A stretch of DNA of 64,000 nt from Trichoplax adhaerens (Eukaryota; Placozoa; Uniplacotomia; Trichoplacea; Trichoplacidae), in assembly GCF_000150275.1 (NCBI RefSeq), contig NW_002060949.1:5083193-5147192 (forward strand), in the 5' to 3' direction. A program made the position numbers and the translations under genes. The notes beneath the pieces are model-generated. The model was not told where the DNA came from. It saw only the letters and a list, made by a program, of their open reading frames with translations, and did not search any database. This document shows, one piece after another, positions 57,989 to 64,000 of the stretch. Position 1 is the stretch's first letter; every line of letters begins with the position of its first letter.

Positions 57989-60900
57989 ACGGGTAAATGA
58001 TGGCAAGAAAGAGGAAGTGCATTTCTATTTTCCTGCCCAATATACACCAGCAGCCAGCTGGGAGTAGAATTAATTCATAAAATTGCGTATGACAGTATTT
58101 GTAATATGTGATAAGTTTGTTTTCAAGCATTATCTTTCCGTATCTCTTATAGTACAATAAGCATTCCTTATTCATTGATTATTATTTTAGTTAGATTAAA
58201 TTAAAAGCCAGCAAATTTTCGTATCAGTAGTCATCAAGATAGTTGATTTTTTATCTTTAATGCATATTATATTGTATACCATGCTTATCAGCTAGTTATT
58301 AACCAAAATTATTATCAATTATGGTATTATAACACTTATTAATCCATTTGAATTCATTCCTTCGTTAATATTTGATTTAAATAGTCAAGTATTTTGTCAA
58401 TTTTACTGAACTTATTAATATCTTTCATATCACTGATGTTATGATACTAATCTTATAAGCATGAAACACGGACGTTATTCTTAGCTACCCTCGTCCTATC
58501 AACCTGTCTTTGTCTCTCCATTTCTCCTATTTTACAGTATACGATATAATATAAACACCCAATTATTTAGCAAAATAGATTCCTTGTTACGTTACCCTCT
58601 TAACATATGACTATTAATATTAATTAACTACATGCATATAATTAAATTTGTGCCATATGGCAACTGTGACTTATATCGACTTTTTGTAGTTTGTCAATTT
58701 AATGCCCTAGTTTACAAAGAGATGTTTTTACATCATTTATCATAAAAGGAATGTTATAAAAAATTGTCTACCAAATTATAAAGTAATAGATATTATAACT
58801 ATTATCATATGTAATCATTTCGTTTATGTCTTTTAGTAATTATGATAATTATCTTTACAAGTTGTGATAATGAAGTTGAGTTTGATAACGTTCACGACAA
58901 ATTAACTTGATGTAGTATCGTTTATTATAATTATTATAATCATCGTCCTTGTTAGATAAAAACTTTTCGTTTCATCCTATAGCCAGCATTTCAGATATTT
59001 AGGTATCTGTAAGTACTAACATTAGCTGATATTAATTAAACATATAATTATATATACATCATCAAAATAATTGTAAATGAAACAGTAAAATGTTCTCTCT
59101 AGATATTATTCAATGAATCTTGTCACGGTATAATTTATAATGCATTGCGGGATGAATGAAACCTCAGTACTGTCCTGTAATCTGACTGTTAGATAATGGC
59201 CAAGTCAATCTATAATTTAATAACAAACAATCGATATACTCTCCAGTACGTCATGAATACTGTACGTAAACATAATAATTTTCATTTGAAGGATGCTCTT
59301 AAGTTATTTTTTACGAATATCTTACGGAATACTCGCAACATTATGGATAGAAACGTTAGGTTATGGTTAGTTTGTTGAATTATATTAGTCGTCTTGGGCA
59401 CTACACAAAACATTTATATGTATTACTTGATTATTAATATTCTTTAACGTATGGTGCTTATAGCAAGGGACTAATCAAGAAAAAGTTTGTACTCTTTCCT
59501 CTCTAAAAATCTTATACTATGCTTATCAGCGTATATACCTAAAAGAGGGTTATTCAGTTCAATTCATTTTTACCTACATGACACAGTAATAAACCCATAT
59601 GTGTTTACAATATGTTATGCCAATAGATTGTCTGTAAAATGATTGACTATTTATACGGTCCAGACTATGGTATGGTTATTAACACTCTCAATAGGTATTC
59701 TTTAACCTCATCGATCCAGCAAAATTACTTCGTAACTTGATATTAAGTACAATTACACTTCAATAACTATTTCAGCACTGATATAATTGGTACTGGTCTA
59801 CTTTTTATCCCCAAGTTTTTTATCAACGCGTATATTCTACTTTAATATTAGTTGATTTAGCTCAACTCATGTAAATCGATTTGTTATTGCGAAAAAATTC
59901 GATAACCTTCGTAAATACTTACAAATTAAATGGTTCATTTTGAAATTTAAACACGTTCTATATCACTTTAATTTACTATGAGTGAGTTTTCAGTAGATTA
60001 TGAAATATAAAATGAGCCATATGAAGACAAGATACCTTCAAAATATATATGTCTCTTTTTGGATGCATGTACCTAATAGCCAATACAACTTAGACAACAT
60101 TACTTGTATTGTATAATGATTCTTACATAAGGCTTCAATTGGGAAAACTTAATATTTCATATTAAAGAGCGAGATATTTTAATATGATGATTTGTTAAAT
60201 TTTGACGCATCCTGTAGCTTATTCAGCCATCACACGATATTTTATATCCAGCTTTAACATACGTATCTACTAAACTTAGCCATATAATAGAGCGTTGGAG
60301 AATGTATTCAATAATAGTACTTTTAAATTCACCTGCCGCTACTATCTCGAATGGTAGTTGTCATATTTGTATAAATATGATAATACTTAAATTTTTAGCT
60401 TAGAGTATCGCCTGCAAAACTAAGTTACCCTTATTCATAAATATTTCTCTGAACATATCGTAGATTATTCTGCGGATGATAATACATATAGTCATGCATA
60501 AAATCATAGTAGTTCAAACCTAAAATAACTACTCAATTTGGGTATAAGATTCAACAAAGAGCCCTATTTTTGAAAATAGATTATCATATTGATTAACTCG
60601 TAAAATAACTTATAACCGTTATAGTTGCTCATATTGCAAGTAATATTAATTCATACGGTACTGATTTTATTTACGATTGCAGACGTTTATAATTATACCT
60701 ACTACACTAGTGTATAAAAATTCTTTCAACTAGAAATTACTGATGTAACTTTAGCAATATCAATCATTTTTCATAAATATACAGCAAAGTGACACAGCAA
60801 GAAATAAGATTTTAAAAGATCAATTAAATGTGTATCCGTCGAGAGTTAATTAGATTTAAATTTTCATGATATCAATTCAAAAGATAAGATTAAATAGAAT

Positions 60901-61321
60901 ATTTTTGTATCCTGTCAGTTATTACACGCCTAATTTTACAAATACACAGTGTATTCTCAATATTTATGTTTGAAAGTTAAGAGAAAGTAAATTAGGAAAT
61001 GTTTCGGTCATAATCATGACAGGCGCAATAACTTATGTCGAAATAAAGAATTAAAAACTCTAAACTTAAACAGCGAAATTAAATTAGAATGTTTTCTTAT
61101 GTAGCTATGCCTTTTATATTTACGAATAGCGGCATAAATGCATATTATATAGAAAGTGAAATAAACATGTCACCATTATATTTATATATACATATACATA
61201 TATACGATTTAAAATGTTGAGCTTTAAAACAAGGTAATAATAAATTAATGCCATATATTAGCCAACATGAAACATATTAAATAATGTTAAATTAAATAAA
61301 TTTATAAACAAATACTGTATG
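57989..61321. other. Convergent spacer between UNC119 and adenylyl cyclase 3' ends
   Basis: 3.3 kb of AT-rich DNA holding both 3' untranslated regions. A 60-residue open frame at 59196-59378 (basic, hydrophobic) has no family motif I know. No transposon or RNA gene was seen. Confidence 0.55.
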
Positions 61322-64000
61322 CTAATGGAGCATATTCGGTAAATGATTTGCACCAGTCGCTTCCCTTCCAAGCAAATAGTAAGTTAATAACTTTCCTTTG
61401 CCTTTGACAGGTATCAATCCTCTGCAAGTAAATTTAAATCCTCTAGTAGCTAAAATTTCTTGAGTTTCTTGAAAAACCTATGGCAGAAAATTATCAATAT
61501 TAAGTTAATTAGAGGCTATGCATCATTAATCTAATTATTACTAATAAATCGGATTAATAATATTTAATATATTGAAATAGCTACTAGTTTAATCTGATGC
61601 CACTGATACCGTAGAATTAGAAACTTACTTGAACAGAGCCAGGTTTTCCAGTTGTGTCCATCCTACTAGCAACATTAACAGTATTTCCCCATATATCATA
61701 ATGTGGCTTATTTACACCAATAACACCAGCTACTATAGGGCCAGATGATATTCCTATAATTAAAAAGATAAGCATAGAGTAGCTTATATAGGATCCATTT
61801 GAGCATAGTGGCATACCAAAAGGCGAATTTCTTCACCTTGTTTGAGTGCTAACTATTATTGTTATGCTGGAATGCAATATATTACTATACTATTTTCATA
61901 TGCTATATGATAATCATTTGCCTAGCAATACCAATATCTATGTTCGTTGCAATATATGAGGCCTCAGTAAATGATCGAGCAATCATGCCAAAGCAATACG
62001 TTAACGTCAATTTAATATATGCTAATAATCTTGCATTATTAATATCATTACTTTTGATATTATCAAGAAAAAGCTATATTGAAAATGAGTTTAACAAGCG
62101 TGCTTGAAGTGAAAGAAAGCTGATGGTTATAGTACTAATTCATTTATTACTTATAAGAAAGCATTGAATATACTCATACGTTAGATCCTTATTATCTGTC
62201 TAGACATCACATCTATTGATATTTAATGAATCTAAATCGTTTCTATTCTAGATATTAAAATAATCTATTGTTGATATTAGAATTTTGGAGAGCGAAAGCA
62301 TTTGTATTTAAAACTTGTAATATTTGTACTTCACTTACCAATTCTTAAGTGAAAGCTATTGAAAGAATTTTCGTTTATTTCTTTTAATTTTTTAATCAAA
62401 TCAAGCGCAAAATCGGCCAAATCAACAAGATGTTGCCACTTGTCTACATTTTCCTATCACAAATAATGAATCAAAAAGTAAAATCATTTAAATTAAATTG
62501 TGTGTAGGCTTTATACTATTTCATTAAGATTTTAATGTAAAAAGTCAAAATTTTAAAGGTCGAAATAATTAATTACCTCAGGTTCAGGAGCGATTCCAGN
62601 NNNNNNNNNNNNNNNNNNNNNNNNNNNNNNNNNNNNNNNNNNNNNNNNNNNNNNNNNNNNNNNNNNNNNNNNNNNNNNNNNNNNNNNNNNNNNNNNNNNT
62701 ATAGTAAACAATAATATTTTAATAAAGAGCCGATAAAAAGGTACCAAATTGATACAAGTATCTATTTTTTTTAAGATTTTAATATTTCGTTGAGTTCGGA
62801 TAAGACTTTATTTCCTTACGTTATCAAAATCGATAATCACTTCATTTAAGAAACGGAGACATTCCTTTCCTTGTACGTTAATTTCATCTTCAGAATAGAA
62901 ATCTTGAAAATTAGGTATGGACGCAAACATAACGCCGATTTCGTTATGGGATTCATTATAAATCTCCTATTCACAATTTAAGATCAAAATTGGTAATTAC
63001 TAATCTGATTTTAGTATACTTTTGCTATCATATATGTTAAAATATTAATTATAAGTTAAAGTTTAAAATAACCGATATGTAATTCGTAAATATTGGTACT
63101 AACTCCTTGACGGGTTAAGAAATGTTTAGCTACATGAAGTGGCAAAATATTTTGAACCAATAGCTCGTTACGACGCTGTAATTCTTCGACTCCATCTTTC
63201 TTTTCTATGGCCTATATAATGAAGTAAAATTCTCCATTTATGACCCTGAATATATAAATAAACAATAACAACGAAAACAAAAATTCTAAGATCGCATTTT
63301 TAGTTAACCTCTTTTTTCCATAGAAACAATATTCGAGCTGTAATTTCCATCTATAATGTAAAATATTGAGCGTTAATAAATGTAGCCGATAGTACATTTA
63401 CGCTTGACGACTACATTTGGATTTAATAATATCTATAACATCAACGACTAAAAGTAAATATCTAGACGAAAATTTCGATTTTATTTCCATTACCTGTCTT
63501 GTACTACATACTAAAACGATCAAGGCAACTCCAATATTAAATGTTGATAAATAATTGATTTGTATATAATCAGCATATAACCTATAACCGCAGGCGTGAA
63601 TAGAATAAACGAATTATAATTAACATTGATTTCTAGAATGTTTAAAGTTCAATATATATATAAATATATAGACTATAATATTTCGCATATTATGATCATC
63701 GTAACTACTTTAAAGCTAAGGTAGGATCCGTTCTACTTTACATAACGATAGTGAAAGGAAAGGAAATTGTAAGATAAATTTTAATTTATCAAGCAAGGTA
63801 CTTTGTACTCCCAGCTGTCGCTAATGAAATATCGCTCGAGCCGTAGCTAAAACTGCTCTTTCAACCAACTGCCGTAACAGCCAATTTCACAACTTATGCA
63901 ACTTTATAAAACATATGATTACTGCTATCACTTTCTCATAAAGTTGTCAAAAGATAATTAATGACAAATAATAATAACAACTCTGTGGTTACTGTAACTA
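61322..64000 (-). CDS. Transmembrane adenylyl cyclase, ADCY3-like (C-terminal part)
   Basis: Makes cAMP from ATP at the plasma membrane, normally under G-protein control. Visible exons (complement): 63494-63581, 63309-63350, 63104-63211, 62820-62966, one ending at 62577 and running into the gap, 62339-62453, 61629-61753, 61322-61477 with stop. The first encodes a transmembrane helix ([16 protein letters not shown], last helix of the second bundle). ILFLWKK and the linker [16 protein letters not shown] follow, then the C2 catalytic domain: [57 protein letters not shown] (catalytic Asn and Arg present) and [16 protein letters not shown]. WQHLxDLADFAL and KPHYDIWGN are closest to vertebrate ADCY3. 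Sequence in the gap should hold KIKTIGSTYMA. The C1 half and most helices lie beyond the right edge or in unresolved exons. Confidence 0.92.
62600..62699. other. Assembly gap (100 N)
   Basis: Exactly 100 N, a conventional gap of unknown true size. It interrupts the adenylyl cyclase exon that ends at 62577, of which only GIAPEPE is readable. Confidence 0.99.
63582..64000 (-). other. Upstream of last resolved cyclase exon; no exon assigned
   Basis: The adenylyl cyclase must continue in this direction, since the exon at 63494-63581 starts in mid-codon and needs two bases from upstream. I could not find a stretch with correct phase, open frame and splice signals here, so the next exon is probably beyond the window. 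Confidence 0.5.

Noticed and set aside
59196-59378. Basic 60-residue open frame, considered as a retroelement remnant
   Set aside because: No catalytic motif of reverse transcriptase, integrase or transposase, and no flanking repeats.

Overview
The window is nuclear DNA of an animal. It holds intron-rich genes whose products are metazoan families: citron kinase, slingshot phosphatase, a CNG channel, OSBP, UNC119 and a transmembrane adenylyl cyclase. Base composition is strongly AT-rich. Most introns are short (about 60-400 bp) with GT-AG ends, and there is roughly one gene per 7 kb. That compactness, with vertebrate-like exon content, fits an early-branching animal, and a placozoan (Trichoplax-like) is my best guess. 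The species is an inference from style, not proven by any marker in the window.

Layout: (1) 1-7281, minus strand, citron Rho-interacting kinase, 3' end off the left edge. (2) 9663-12751, minus, a 539-residue 4-coumarate-CoA-ligase/luciferase-type acyl-CoA synthetase ending in the peroxisomal signal SKL. (3) about 14540-19916, plus, slingshot cofilin phosphatase. (4) 22227-27126, minus, a cyclic-nucleotide-gated channel, CNGA type. (5) 33347-35426, minus, an uncharacterised SAM-methyltransferase-like protein. (6) 36847-39666, plus, L-serine/L-threonine dehydratase. (7) 41251-49776, minus, oxysterol-binding protein (PH, FFAT, ORD). (8) 51628-57988, plus, UNC119. (9) 61322 to the right edge, minus, catalytic C2 half of an ADCY3-like adenylyl cyclase, with one exon broken by a 100-base assembly gap. 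I rebuilt all exons by hand from splice signals. Reading frame is kept across every junction, and every complete gene gives a total coding length divisible by three.

Functional themes: citron kinase and slingshot both act on the actomyosin/cofilin cytoskeleton. The CNG channel, UNC119 and the ADCY3-like cyclase belong to families that, in vertebrates, work in sensory cilia (cAMP production, cAMP-gated Ca2+ entry, delivery of lipidated cargo). Finding all three within 42 kb is the most suggestive biological feature. OSBP, the acyl-CoA synthetase and serine dehydratase are metabolic or lipid-handling genes.

Non-coding DNA: spacers and large introns carry a recurring TACAGTA/TACTGTA word, which becomes dense palindromic GTAC arrays near 7.7 kb and 50.0-50.7 kb. 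There are also several diverged local duplications (13.5, 27.5, 29.2, 36 kb) and a possible fold-back element (8.4-8.6 kb). I found no CRISPR, phage, rRNA, recognisable tRNA or coding transposon. OSBP (4.6 kb intron) and UNC119 (1.0-2.9 kb introns) stand out from the otherwise compact introns.
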